A DNA stretch of 41,008 nt from an uncultured Clostridia bacterium (GCA_947072265.1 CAMTHN010000001.1:1-41008), one strand, 5' to 3'; positions 31,668-40,788 are shown, counted from the stretch's first letter. Numbers and translations are program-made. The notes: generated from the letters alone by a model not told the origin.

Positions 31668-32996
31668 ATGTTAAAACCAACTATAGCCGTTGTAGGAAGA
31701 CCAAATGTAGGAAAATCAACCCTTTTTAATAAACTAGTGGGGAAAAGAATAGCGATAATAGAAGATACACCAGGGGTTACAAGAGATAGAATATATAGCG
31801 ATTGTGAGTGGAGAACAAAAGAGTTTGTCCTTGTAGATACAGGGGGAATTGAACCATATAGTACAGATCCTATTTTGATTCAGATGAAAAGACAGGTAGA
31901 GGTGGCTATTCAAACATCGGATGCTATAATATTTGTAGTTAACCTTCAAGATGGACTAACAGCAACCGATCAAGAAGTGGCTGTTATGCTTAGAAAAAGC
32001 GGAAAGCCTGTTGTTTTATGTGTAAATAAATGCGATACAGTAGGTGGGATTCCTAGTGGGTTGTATGAATTTTATTCTCTAGCAATGGGAGAGCCTATTG
32101 GCGTTTCTTCTGTACATGGGCATGGAACAGGAGATCTTTTAGACGAAACTTTTAAACATTTAAATTTTTCTGATCTAGAGGATTATGGAGAAGATTATAT
32201 AAAAGTTTCAATTGTGGGAAAACCAAATGTAGGAAAATCTTCTTTGGTTAATAAAATTTTAGGGGAAGATAGAGTTATAGTTTCAGAAGTTGCAGGAACA
32301 ACAAGAGACTCGATTGATACTGTTATAGAAAATGATAAAGGCCGATTTGTTTTTATTGATACAGCGGGAATTAGAAAAAAAGCAAGAGTTATAGAATCAA
32401 TAGAAAGATATAGTGTTATACGTGCATATATGGCAGTTGATAGAGCTGAAATTTGTATAATAATGATAGATGGAGAAGTTGGATTTACAGAACAGGACAG
32501 TAAGATTGCGGGTTATGCACATGAAGAAGGAAAAGGCTGTATAATAGTCGTAAATAAATGGGATCTTGTAGAAAAAGACACCCATACTATGGCCAATTAT
32601 AGAAAAACTTTAGAGCAAGATTTTAGTTTTATGTCTTATGCTCCTTTTTTGTTTATATCTGCAAAAACAGGACAGAGGATAGAAAATTTATATCCTCTAA
32701 TAAAATTTGTTAATGATCAAAATTCTATTAGGATATCTACAGGAATGCTAAACGATCTTTTAGCAACAGCAACAGGCCGTGTTCAGCCACCTTCGGACAA
32801 AGGAAAGAGATTAAAGATATATTATATGACACAGGCATCTACAAGACCGCCAACATTTGTTGCTTTTGTTAATAATAAAGATTTATTCCATTTTTCTTAC
32901 CAAAGGTATATAGAAAATCAAATAAGAGGAACCTTTGGGTTAGAAGGAACTCCCGTTAGATTTATTGTTCGAGAGAGAGATAAGAAAAAAAAGTAG
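31668..32996 (+). CDS. der: Ribosome biogenesis GTPase Der (EngA)
   Basis: This 442-residue GTPase acts in 50S subunit assembly. Two consecutive GTPase domains are visible: the first with GRPNVGKST, DTGGIEP and NKCD; the second with GKPNVGKSS, DTAGIRKK and NKWD. The KH-like C-terminal domain ends the protein (PSDKGKRLKIYYMTQASTRPP). AGGTGGTGG precedes ATG 31668. It is 36 bases after the radical SAM gene and 12 before plsY, the common der-plsY-gpsA order. Confidence 0.98.
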   Translation: MLKPTIAVVGRPNVGKSTLFNKLVGKRIAIIEDTPGVTRDRIYSDCEWRTKEFVLVDTGGIEPYSTDPILIQMKRQVEVAIQTSDAIIFVVNLQDGLTATDQEVAVMLRKSGKPVVLCVNKCDTVGGIPSGLYEFYSLAMGEPIGVSSVHGHGTGDLLDETFKHLNFSDLEDYGEDYIKVSIVGKPNVGKSSLVNKILGEDRVIVSEVAGTTRDSIDTVIENDKGRFVFIDTAGIRKKARVIESIERYSVIRAYMAVDRAEICIIMIDGEVGFTEQDSKIAGYAHEEGKGCIIVVNKWDLVEKDTHTMANYRKTLEQDFSFMSYAPFLFISAKTGQRIENLYPLIKFVNDQNSIRISTGMLNDLLATATGRVQPPSDKGKRLKIYYMTQASTRPPTFVAFVNNKDLFHFSYQRYIENQIRGTFGLEGTPVRFIVRERDKKKK

Positions 32997-33008
32997 GGGT
33001 TTTGTTTT

Positions 33009-33674
33009 ATGACAGTTATAACACCTTTTTTAATCTTAGTTTTAGCAGGAATTTTAATTGGTTCGTATCTTATAGGAAGCATAAACTTTGCTATAATTAT
33101 TACTAAAATATTTTTAAAAAAAGATATACGGAATATGGGAAGTAAAAATGCAGGAATGACAAATGTTTTTAGATGTGTTGGAAAAGTTGCTGGATTTTTA
33201 ACTTTTTTAGGAGATTTTTTAAAGGGATTTATAGTTATAATATTTTCTAGACTTATTTTAAAAAATATGGTTAGCCTTGAATTTATAGAATATTTTTCAT
33301 ATTTTGTAGCTGCATTTGCTCTTTTAGGACACACATTTCCTATATATTATAAATTTAAAGGTGGAAAAGGAATTTTAGTTTCTGCTGGAATAATGTTATA
33401 TTTAAATTTTAATATATTTATAGTTTGTGCAATAATTTTTATAATTGCTATAATATTTACAAAGATGGTTTCTTTTTCATCAATATTAATGGCAATTTTA
33501 TTTCCAATTTTTATTATGACTGTAAAATATATACAAACAAATGATATAAAAATAATAGGGTTTTATGCTATACCACTCTGTTTTATAGGTGGTTTAATTA
33601 TATATTTACATAGAGGAAATATAAAAAGAATTATAAATGGAGAAGAATCTAAAATTGGAAAAAAAAACATATAA
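33009..33674 (+). CDS. plsY: Glycerol-3-phosphate acyltransferase PlsY
   Basis: This 221-residue integral membrane enzyme acylates glycerol 3-phosphate from acyl-phosphate, the first step of phospholipid synthesis. Conserved cytoplasmic motifs are GSYLIGSINFA, GSKNAGMTNVFR and GHTFPIYYKFKGGKG, with at least five hydrophobic segments between them. AGTAGGGG precedes ATG 33009. It lies 25 bases before gpsA, which provides its substrate. Confidence 0.95.
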   Translation: MTVITPFLILVLAGILIGSYLIGSINFAIIITKIFLKKDIRNMGSKNAGMTNVFRCVGKVAGFLTFLGDFLKGFIVIIFSRLILKNMVSLEFIEYFSYFVAAFALLGHTFPIYYKFKGGKGILVSAGIMLYLNFNIFIVCAIIFIIAIIFTKMVSFSSILMAILFPIFIMTVKYIQTNDIKIIGFYAIPLCFIGGLIIYLHRGNIKRIINGEESKIGKKNI

Positions 33675-33699
33675 ATTTGTATATAGGAGGGTAGATAAT

Positions 33700-34713
33700 A
33701 TGGCAAAAATTAGTGTTTTAGGGTCTGGAAGTTTTGGTTGTTCTCTAGGATATATTATGGATAAAGCTGGACATGATGTATCTGTCTGGGGATATAATAA
33801 ATCAGAAATTGATGATATAATAAAATATAGAGAAAATAAGAAACATCTTCCTGGAATAAAATTAAAAGAGAGTATACAATTTTCTACGGATTTTGAAATT
33901 TTAAAAGGATGCTCATTAGTTATATTCGCTGTTCCTTCTTTTGCTGTATCAGAAACTATAGAAAAATGTCATAAATATATATCGGAAAATTGTATAGTTA
34001 CTAATGTTGCTAAAGGGTTTGATCCAGATACAGATAAGTTTTTATCAGATATTTTACAGCCCTATTTAAAGCAAGATATAGTTGTTTTATCTGGACCTTC
34101 CCATGCAGAAGAAGTGGCAAGGGGAATTCCTACAACTATGGTTGCTTCGTCTAAAAATGCAAGTAATGCAAAATATGTTCAAGATCTTTTAATGGTAGAA
34201 AATTTTAGAATATATGTAAATGATGATATAATCGGAACTCAGGTAGGCGGAGCTCTTAAAAATATAATTGCGATTGCTTGTGGAATTTGTGAAGGTTTGG
34301 GATTAGGAGATAATTCTAAAGCCGCTTTGATGACAAGAGGTTTAGCAGAGGTTAGCAGGTTAGGAAGAAAGCTTGGTGCAAAATTGGAAACCTTTTCAGG
34401 GCTTACAGGTTTGGGAGATTTAATAGTTACCTGTACTAGTGTTCATAGTAGAAATACAAGAGCAGGAATTTTTATAGGTAGAGGATTTTCGCCAAAACAG
34501 GCTATGGGTAAGGTCGGTATGGTTGTAGAAGGATATAATGCAACTAGGTCGGCGTATGCATATATGAATAAATATGATGTTATTATGCCAATAGTTAAAG
34601 GTCTTTATGGGGTGTTATTTGATGGTTGGGATGTTAAATCCCAGATAATTAATCTTATGGGACGGGATAAAACTAGTGAAAATGAAAATATATTATATAG
34701 CAGTTTTCAATAA
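33700..34713 (+). CDS. gpsA: NAD(P)-dependent glycerol-3-phosphate dehydrogenase
   Basis: This 337-residue enzyme reduces dihydroxyacetone phosphate to sn-glycerol 3-phosphate for lipid synthesis. The Rossmann motif GSGSFGCSLG is at residues 7-16; GPSHAEEVARGIPTTM, GGALKNIIAIACGICEGLGLGDNSKAALMTRG and TFSGLTGLGDLIVTCTS complete the family pattern. A longer frame begins at 33637 inside plsY, but ATG 33700 with AGGAGG 9 bases upstream fits the family. The last codons lie in a 54-base palindrome. Confidence 0.97.
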   Translation: MAKISVLGSGSFGCSLGYIMDKAGHDVSVWGYNKSEIDDIIKYRENKKHLPGIKLKESIQFSTDFEILKGCSLVIFAVPSFAVSETIEKCHKYISENCIVTNVAKGFDPDTDKFLSDILQPYLKQDIVVLSGPSHAEEVARGIPTTMVASSKNASNAKYVQDLLMVENFRIYVNDDIIGTQVGGALKNIIAIACGICEGLGLGDNSKAALMTRGLAEVSRLGRKLGAKLETFSGLTGLGDLIVTCTSVHSRNTRAGIFIGRGFSPKQAMGKVGMVVEGYNATRSAYAYMNKYDVIMPIVKGLYGVLFDGWDVKSQIINLMGRDKTSENENILYSSFQ

Positions 34714-34759
34714 AAAAAGAGAAAAGAGGAAATTTCCTCTTTTCTCTTTTTTTATTGAA
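34706..34759. terminator. 54-base perfect palindrome, bidirectional terminator
   Basis: The sequence 34706-34759 equals its own reverse complement, centred at 34732/34733 on GAGGAAATTTCCTC, with A7 and T7 tracts. It covers the last codon and stop of gpsA and ends 5 bases before the stop of the convergent ABC permease gene, so it can terminate both transcripts. Confidence 0.92.
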
Positions 34760-34764
34760 TATAT

Positions 34765-36012
34765 TTACATTGAAATATTCTTTTTAAATTTTCTGGACTT
34801 AGTAGACACGGTAAAGATTGAATCGGATGAAAACACTTTTATAGCTATAAAAAGGATACCTATAAGGAATATACCCTGATAAGCTATACCTAATAAAAAA
34901 AGAATATTGTTCTGTAAAATAAGATTTGGGCCAGCTGTAAAAGTGTGAGTAAAAGGAATTAGATTTACTATAAATCTAATAATAGGGGGCAGGGTTTGTA
35001 TATCTGAAAGAATAGAAAGAATATAGGGTATTAAAACAGATATCATAAGGGGAGCAATAGTTATTTGTGCTGATTTTACATCTTTAGAAAAAGCTCCTAA
35101 AACAATACTTATAGATAGAGCAATAAGAATAGTTAAAAATAACTGTATCCCTATAAGTATAAAATCAAATCCAGAAAGTTTTATTCCAAGATTGGCAAAT
35201 AAGGTTGTATCCATAGAAGAGCTAGATTCACCAGTCATATATAAAAAAAATCCAACTACATAGACCGAAGACATAACTATCGCTACTAGAGCGGAAGCAG
35301 AAATTTTTGCAAGAAGGATAGATATCCTAGAAATAGGAGTGGAAAGAAGTGTTTCTAATGTTTTATCACCTTTTTCATTGGCTATAGCTGTGGAAACCAT
35401 CTGAGAAGCTATCACTATTATCATAAATATTATTATAGGGAGGACTGCTGTTTGTGATATTGCAAAAAATTTTATTGTAGATGAAGAAATTTCTGCAACT
35501 TTATTATTTATTTCTGTTTTTTCTTTAACTAATATAGGATTATTAAAAAAATCCATATTTTCAGAGGAAATATCTTGTGAAATTATTTTATTTTTATAAA
35601 AATTTGAAATTATAGAAATAGCATTTGTAGATGAAGAAGATGAAACTGATGAAAAGTTTGAAAGGGAAGAAACTTTTGAATATAATTCTATATCAGTAGT
35701 TTTATTTTCAAGAATATTTTTTCCAAACCCAGAAGAAAATATAAGTGCAGACTCATTAATATCCTCTATATTTTCTATAACAAAAACATTAAACCCAGAA
35801 GTTTTTAATATGTCTATAATTTCTCTAGATTGTTCGGATTTATCGTTGTCTATTATTTGAAGATTAGTTAAATTTTCAACCTCTGTATCGGAGATATTTT
35901 TGATAAATCCTCCTAAAAATATAAAAACTATAACAGATATAATAAGACCTAAAATAAGTTGAAAATTTATAACATCTCTAACTTCTTTTTTTAATAAAGC
36001 TAAAAATTTCAT
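34765..36012 (-). CDS. natB: ABC-2 type transporter permease (NatB-like)
   Basis: This 415-residue membrane protein is the permease of an ABC exporter of the COG1668/NatB type. One N-terminal membrane helix (LILGLIISVIVFIFLGGFI, about 20-38) is followed by a large extracytoplasmic domain to about residue 185, containing a serine run (SSVSSSSS). Five or more helices follow; the coupling region ANEKGDKTLETLLSTPISR (about 213-231) is typical of the family. ATG 36012 overlaps the ATPase gene stop by 4 bases. NatB exports sodium in Bacillus, but related pairs move drugs or peptides, so substrate is unknown. Confidence 0.82.
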   Translation of the reverse strand: MKFLALLKKEVRDVINFQLILGLIISVIVFIFLGGFIKNISDTEVENLTNLQIIDNDKSEQSREIIDILKTSGFNVFVIENIEDINESALIFSSGFGKNILENKTTDIELYSKVSSLSNFSSVSSSSSTNAISIISNFYKNKIISQDISSENMDFFNNPILVKEKTEINNKVAEISSSTIKFFAISQTAVLPIIIFMIIVIASQMVSTAIANEKGDKTLETLLSTPISRISILLAKISASALVAIVMSSVYVVGFFLYMTGESSSSMDTTLFANLGIKLSGFDFILIGIQLFLTILIALSISIVLGAFSKDVKSAQITIAPLMISVLIPYILSILSDIQTLPPIIRFIVNLIPFTHTFTAGPNLILQNNILFLLGIAYQGIFLIGILFIAIKVFSSDSIFTVSTKSRKFKKNISM

Positions 36013-36737
36013 ATATTTTTCGCCACCTTTTCAAAAACTTCTTCTAAATTTTGGGCATTATACTTTTGTTTTATAGCTACAGGTTCCCCAATTTCATAGA
36101 TGACACCTTTATTTATAATAGCAATTCTATCAGAAAGATATTCTATCTCTAGCATATTGTGGCTGGATAGAAGAAATGAAGTTCCTTTTTTGGCAAGTTC
36201 TTTTATCATCCTTCTTATTTCTAAAGCGTTTATAATATCAAGTCCTGAGGTTGCCTCATCTAAAATAGCTAGCTTAGGCTTATTCATAACAGCACGGGAG
36301 ATTAAAAGCTTTCTAATCATCCCACGACTGTATGAAGAAATTTTATCTTTAAGTCTGTCTCCAAGTTTACATATTTTTATAGCGTTTTCAAAATATTCTT
36401 TTTGTTTTAATTTTTCAGAAGAAACCATAGATGCCATAAATTTTAAATAATAATTTCCGGTCATATTTTTATATGCACCCGCTTCATCCGGAAGATATGT
36501 AATATTTTCTCTAACCTTATTAGGAGATTTTACAAGGCTATGACCATCTATAAAACAGTCTCCAGATGATGGAGTTATTATAGTTGAGATCATCCGAATT
36601 GTAGAAGTTTTTCCAGCGCCATTTGGCCCTATTATAGAAAAAATTTCTCCTGTATTTACGGTAAAAGATATATCTTTTACCGCAATCGTCGATCCGTATT
36701 TTTTTGAAAGATTTTTAACTTCTAAGCATATACTCAC
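36009..36737 (-). CDS. natA: ABC transporter ATP-binding protein (NatA-like)
   Basis: This 242-residue ATPase energises the permease encoded downstream. Walker A is GPNGAGKTS (about residues 38-46), the signature is the divergent SYSRGMIRKL usual for NatA/CcmA-type exporters, and Walker B is LAILDEATSGLD. H-loop His is in LLSSHNM. The start is GTG 36737, with AAAGGA upstream on the minus strand. It is divergent from a second ABC ATPase gene, and the region between carries an AT-rich inverted repeat. The transported substrate is not evident. Confidence 0.88.
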   Translation of the reverse strand: MSICLEVKNLSKKYGSTIAVKDISFTVNTGEIFSIIGPNGAGKTSTIRMISTIITPSSGDCFIDGHSLVKSPNKVRENITYLPDEAGAYKNMTGNYYLKFMASMVSSEKLKQKEYFENAIKICKLGDRLKDKISSYSRGMIRKLLISRAVMNKPKLAILDEATSGLDIINALEIRRMIKELAKKGTSFLLSSHNMLEIEYLSDRIAIINKGVIYEIGEPVAIKQKYNAQNLEEVFEKVAKNI

Positions 36738-36752
36738 TAGATAATTCCTTTC

Positions 36753-36809
36753 TTATATATATATTATTAAGTATATAATTATATCATATAGCTAATAATA
36801 TATATATAA
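36753..36809. repeat. Inverted repeat in the divergent ABC promoter region
   Basis: Seventeen bases at 36753-36769 (TTATATATATATTATTA) are the exact reverse complement of 36793-36809, with a 23-base spacer. The 146-base gap between the two divergent ABC ATPase genes is almost pure A+T, so a chance origin is possible, but the position suits an operator controlling both directions. Confidence 0.4.
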
Positions 36810-36833
36810 TCTTAAATAAAGTGATTAAATCTA

Positions 36834-36862
36834 TTGAAAAAAGATAAAAAACATAATATCAT
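36834..36862 (+). promoter_or_regulatory. Putative promoter for the LolD-like ATPase and comM
   Basis: TTGAAA (36834-36839), a 17-base spacer and TATCAT (36857-36862) precede the LolD-like gene. The -10 box is imperfect. Confidence 0.4.
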
Positions 36863-36898
36863 TGTACTAAGTGTAAATATTTAATGGGATGTGATTTT

Positions 36899-37600
36899 TT
36901 GTCAAAACTTATTAAACTTATAGAAGTATCTAAAATATATAATAGAGGTGAAAATGAAGTTAGGGCTATAAATAATGTTAGTTTAGAGATAAATAAAGGT
37001 GATTTTATTGCTATAGTTGGAAGTTCTGGATCGGGAAAATCAACAATGATGAATATTTTAGGTTGTTTAGATGTACCTGATGAGGGAAAATATTTATTAG
37101 ACGAAAAAGATGTATCTACATTAGATGAAAACGAATTAAGTAGTATAAGAAATAAAAAGATAGGATTTATTTTTCAAGGATTTAATCTTATAACTAGTCT
37201 TACGGCTTTAGAAAATGTAGAACTTCCGTTGATATATAGGGGAAAAGGAAAAAAAGAAAGAGAAGAGATGGCCCTATCAATGTTAAAAAGGGTTGGACTT
37301 GAAAATAGACTAAGTCATAAGCCGTCTGAAATGTCTGGAGGACAGCAACAAAGGGTAGCGATTGCAAGAGCTTTAGCAACGGCGCCACCAATTATTCTTG
37401 CGGATGAACCTACAGGAAATTTAGACAGCAAGTCTGGAGAAGAGGTTATAAAAATACTTAAAGAGCTTCATAAAGAAGGGAAAACAATTATTCTTATAAC
37501 CCATGATGATGATATAGCAAATATTGCAGAGAGAGTTGTAAGATTTTCTGATGGAATAATTATAGAAAATTATTTTAATAAAGAGAAGATAATTGTTTAA
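36899..37600 (+). CDS. LolD/MacB-type ABC transporter ATP-binding protein
   Basis: This ATPase of about 233 residues belongs to the group that works with FtsX/MacB-type permeases in peptide, lipoprotein or cell-envelope processes. Walker A GSSGSGKST, Q-loop FIFQGFNLI, signature MSGGQQQRVAIARAL and Walker B IILADEPTGNLDS are complete. I prefer TTG 36899 (GGGA 9 bases upstream, family-like start); ATG 36884 adds five residues and is possible. No FtsX-like permease gene is next to it; comM follows after 11 bases. Partner and substrate are unknown. Confidence 0.85.
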   Translation: MSKLIKLIEVSKIYNRGENEVRAINNVSLEINKGDFIAIVGSSGSGKSTMMNILGCLDVPDEGKYLLDEKDVSTLDENELSSIRNKKIGFIFQGFNLITSLTALENVELPLIYRGKGKKEREEMALSMLKRVGLENRLSHKPSEMSGGQQQRVAIARALATAPPIILADEPTGNLDSKSGEEVIKILKELHKEGKTIILITHDDDIANIAERVVRFSDGIIIENYFNKEKIIV

Positions 37601-37611
37601 GGAGAATAATA

Positions 37612-39141
37612 TTGTTTATAAAGGTTAATAGCATGGGTCTTAGAGGGGTGGAACCTTTTCTTGTTGAAGTTGAGGCGGATATATCTAAAGGGATGCCATG
37701 TTTTGATATTGTTGGTTTACCCGATGCTGCGATAAAAGAAAGCCGAGATAGGGTTAAATCTTCTATAAAAAATAATGGATATGAGTTTCCTTTAAGTAGA
37801 GTAGTTATAAATCTTGCTCCAGCAGATATTAGAAAATATGGATCTTTTTACGAGCTACCTATCCTTATTTCAATACTTAAAGGAACAAAACAACTAGAAT
37901 GTGATGTAGAAGATAGTATTTTTATAGGTGAACTCTCTTTAAGAGGGGATATTCGTCCTATAAGTGGAATCTTACCGATGGTTGTTAAAGCATATGAAAT
38001 GGGGATAAAACGAATTTTTATTCCTGAAGAAAATTCCTTAGAAGCATCTTTTATAGATGGAATTGATATATATGGAGTTAAAAAGATTGATCAAGTTATT
38101 TTACATCTCTCAGGGGCAAGAGAGCTAGAAAAGGTTGAACATAATAAAAAGTTTAAAAAAGATATTACATATCCAATAGATTTTTCTGAAGTTAAAGGAC
38201 AGTTTGCCGCTAGAAGAGGTTTAGAAATAGCGGCAGCAGGGGGACATAATGCATTATTAATAGGAAGTCCAGGATCTGGAAAGAGTATGCTTGCTAAAAG
38301 GCTTCCCTCCATCCTTCCTGATCTAACTTTTGAGGAAGCAATTGAGTGTACTAAGATATATTCTATTTCTGGGATGATAGATAAAGACATGCCTATAATA
38401 TCAGAAAGGCCTTTTAGATCTCCGCATCATACTATATCTCCAGCAGGGCTTTCTGGAGGGGGAACAACGCCAAAACCGGGTGAAGTTTCTCTTGCACATA
38501 ATGGAGTTTTATTTTTAGATGAGCTTCCAGAATTTTCTAAGATATCTATGGAAATTTTAAGACAACCATTAGAGGATCAATTTATAACTATATCAAGAGT
38601 TAGTGGAAGTGTAGTATATCCTTCTTCTATTATATTAGTTGCGGCGATGAATCCTTGTCCTTGTGGATATTTTGGACATCCAACAAGAGAATGTCGATGT
38701 AGTTCTAATGCTGTTTCTAGATATTTAGCCAGAGTTTCTGGACCGCTTATAGATAGATTTGATCTACACATAGATAGCACCGGGGTTGAATTTAGCGATC
38801 TTTCTTCGGACAAAAAAGTTGAAACTTCTGCAGAGATAAAAATTCGTGTGGATAAATCTAGAGATAAACAGATAGAAAGATTTTTTAAAACAAAAATATG
38901 TTTTAATTCTAGAATATCTCCCGGACAGTTGAGAGAATTTTGCGTTTTAACAGATGATGCAACTGGTATTTTAAAGAGAGCATTTCAGAATCTATGTCTT
39001 TCTGCAAGAGCTTATGATAAAATTATAAAAATTGGGAGAACGATAGCAGATTTAGACAGTAGCGATGATATAGGAAAAACACATATTTTAGAGGCTATAC
39101 AATATAGAAGTTTGGATAGAAAATATTGGCAAAAAATATAG
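37612..39141 (+). CDS. comM: ComM/YifB family Mg-chelatase-like ATPase
   Basis: This 509-residue AAA+ protein is of the ComM/YifB family; ComM in naturally competent bacteria is a helicase promoting branch migration of incoming DNA. An N-terminal Lon-protease-like domain (VEVEADISKGMPCFDIVGLPDAAIKESR) is followed by the AAA+ core with Walker A GSPGSGKSM and Walker B LFLDELPEF, sensor region AAMNPCPCGYFG, and a C-terminal helical domain. The start is TTG 37612, with AAGGAGAA upstream. No other competence gene is nearby. Confidence 0.92.
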   Translation: MFIKVNSMGLRGVEPFLVEVEADISKGMPCFDIVGLPDAAIKESRDRVKSSIKNNGYEFPLSRVVINLAPADIRKYGSFYELPILISILKGTKQLECDVEDSIFIGELSLRGDIRPISGILPMVVKAYEMGIKRIFIPEENSLEASFIDGIDIYGVKKIDQVILHLSGARELEKVEHNKKFKKDITYPIDFSEVKGQFAARRGLEIAAAGGHNALLIGSPGSGKSMLAKRLPSILPDLTFEEAIECTKIYSISGMIDKDMPIISERPFRSPHHTISPAGLSGGGTTPKPGEVSLAHNGVLFLDELPEFSKISMEILRQPLEDQFITISRVSGSVVYPSSIILVAAMNPCPCGYFGHPTRECRCSSNAVSRYLARVSGPLIDRFDLHIDSTGVEFSDLSSDKKVETSAEIKIRVDKSRDKQIERFFKTKICFNSRISPGQLREFCVLTDDATGILKRAFQNLCLSARAYDKIIKIGRTIADLDSSDDIGKTHILEAIQYRSLDRKYWQKI

Positions 39142-39154
39142 AAAGAGGAGATAG

Positions 39155-40042
39155 ATGCTAAAAGATTTAAAATTTTTCACATATCTTATCTTAATAATTT
39201 TATTTATAAGTTTGGGTTTTTTTGATTTAAATATATCTAAAGCAATCTATAATCCTGATGTGGATTGGGTTTTATTTATGGATAGATACGGAGTTTTAAT
39301 TACTCCTATATTTATTTTTTTTGGTTCGATTAGTTTATCTAAGCTTTATATAATAAAAAATAAGAAGAGAAAAAAGAGCCTAAAGTTTTACATAGTGATG
39401 ATAATAGCTTCTTTTATATATATCTGCACTAATCTTATATCGTCTTTCCATTTTAGTATAACTTATTTTATAATGTTTATTTTAACGCTATGGATTGTTT
39501 GCTATATTATTTATTTTGTGTATATTAGTAAAAAGGAAACTCTTATAAGCTTAGAAAATTTTTGTAGGGTTGTCGTTCTAACAGGGGTTTGTTCTATGGC
39601 AACTATATTTTTTTTAAAATTAGGTTGGGGACGAGTTAGATTTTTTAATTTAGACAGTGGATATTCTAATTTTACACCTTGGTATACTCCTCAAGGATAT
39701 AATGGAAATCATTCTTTTCCATCTGGTCATGCAGGAAATATTTCGATTATATTTATATTTCTTATAAATAGTTTTTCTATAAAGACAAAGTTTTCGGATA
39801 TATTTATAAAAATATTGGTTATATTTTTGATATCTATATTTTGTCTAAGTAGGGTTATATTAGGGGCACACTATATGTCAGATATTATTATGAGCGTCAT
39901 TATAGTTGTTTCTTATATGTTTCTATTTTATAATAAAGTTTATTATAAAAAGCCTATAAAAAAGAGTTTGAAAAAATCTAATAAACAAAATATTAATAAA
40001 AAGAAGTCTTCCAGTATAAATAAAAATAAAATTAAAAAATAG
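39155..40042 (+). CDS. PAP2-family membrane phosphatase
   Basis: This 295-residue membrane protein has about six hydrophobic helices and the three PAP2 phosphatase motifs: KLGWGRVRF (Phe where Pro is usual), FPSGH (about residues 188-192) and SRVILGAHYMSD (about 226-237). It probably removes phosphate from a lipid such as undecaprenyl or phosphatidylglycerol phosphate. The last 40 residues are a Lys/Asn/Ser-rich basic tail, partly encoded by a terminator arm. AGAGGAGA precedes ATG 39155. Its role in this organism is not defined. Confidence 0.85.
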   Translation: MLKDLKFFTYLILIILFISLGFFDLNISKAIYNPDVDWVLFMDRYGVLITPIFIFFGSISLSKLYIIKNKKRKKSLKFYIVMIIASFIYICTNLISSFHFSITYFIMFILTLWIVCYIIYFVYISKKETLISLENFCRVVVLTGVCSMATIFFLKLGWGRVRFFNLDSGYSNFTPWYTPQGYNGNHSFPSGHAGNISIIFIFLINSFSIKTKFSDIFIKILVIFLISIFCLSRVILGAHYMSDIIMSVIIVVSYMFLFYNKVYYKKPIKKSLKKSNKQNINKKKSSSINKNKIKK

Positions 40043-40082
40043 AATGTAAATTGTAAAATTTACATTCTATTTTTTAATTTTA
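40027..40082. terminator. Bidirectional terminator with 26-base stem and GUAA loop
   Basis: Positions 40027-40052 pair perfectly with 40057-40082, leaving GTAA as loop, a GNRA-type tetraloop in the plus-strand RNA. T-rich tails exist on both strands. The left arm encodes the last residues (KIKK) and stop of the PAP2 protein; the right arm encodes the C-terminal residues (KLKNRM) and stop of the convergent methyltransferase. Confidence 0.92.
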
Positions 40083-40788
40083 AGTATTTTTTATTATAAG
40101 GAAGTTGTTTTGCTAAATCCATATAAAAAGGTGGTTCTATTTTTAAAAAAGACTTTCCTCCTTTAACACCTTCTACAAGAAACAACCAGGGAGGAGATTC
40201 ACTATTATTTTGAATAAAGATTAAACGTTTTGGTTCTATATTATATTTTCTCATAGTTTCTAAGATATCTACAAGTCTTTCTGGACGTTGGCATAGTGTA
40301 AATCTACCTTTAAATTTTAGAAGAAGGGAAGCAGATTTTATTATATCTTCATTTGTGCAGAGTATTTCATGGTTTGCAATCTGTTTTTCTATAGATTTAT
40401 TTAAAATTCCTGTATTATTTATTTTATATGGAGGATTTGAGCAAACTAGATCAAAAGTTTGTTTTTTTATAAATGAAGGAAGATTTTTTATATCTGCTAA
40501 AATGGGAAAAAGTTTTTTTTGTAGGTTTGACAAAAAGACTCCTTTAGAAAACTGATCTATAGCTTGTTGTTGTATATCTATTCCATATATTTTTTTTATT
40601 GTTGGTTGATTGCTATATAGTATAGCTGGAATAATTCCACATCCTGTTCCTAAATCACAGATAGATTTATTTTTTTTTGACTCAGAAAAGTTTGCTAAAA
40701 GAAAAGCATCGGTTCCAAATGTGTGGATATTGCTAGTTTGAATAAATATAGATGGTGTAATTTTTTCTATTTTAAAATTGGATATCAA
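40060..40788 (-). CDS. trmN6: tRNA1(Val) (adenine-N6)-methyltransferase family protein
   Basis: This 242-residue SAM-dependent methyltransferase resembles TrmN6/YabB-type enzymes (COG4123), which modify adenine in tRNA. Motif I is CDLGTGCGII (residues about 44-53), GIDIQQQAI forms the acidic SAM loop, and the catalytic N6-adenine motif NPPYK is near residue 118. The start is TTG 40788, with AAGGAGAT 8 bases upstream on the minus strand. It is convergent with the PAP2 gene and shares its terminator. Confidence 0.85.
   Translation of the reverse strand: MISNFKIEKITPSIFIQTSNIHTFGTDAFLLANFSESKKNKSICDLGTGCGIIPAILYSNQPTIKKIYGIDIQQQAIDQFSKGVFLSNLQKKLFPILADIKNLPSFIKKQTFDLVCSNPPYKINNTGILNKSIEKQIANHEILCTNEDIIKSASLLLKFKGRFTLCQRPERLVDILETMRKYNIEPKRLIFIQNNSESPPWLFLVEGVKGGKSFLKIEPPFYMDLAKQLPYNKKYLKLKNRM

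Noticed and set aside
33637..33699. Upstream extension of gpsA into plsY
   Set aside because: The added residues are charged and not part of the family; AGGAGG and the conserved MAKISVLGSGS start point to ATG 33700.
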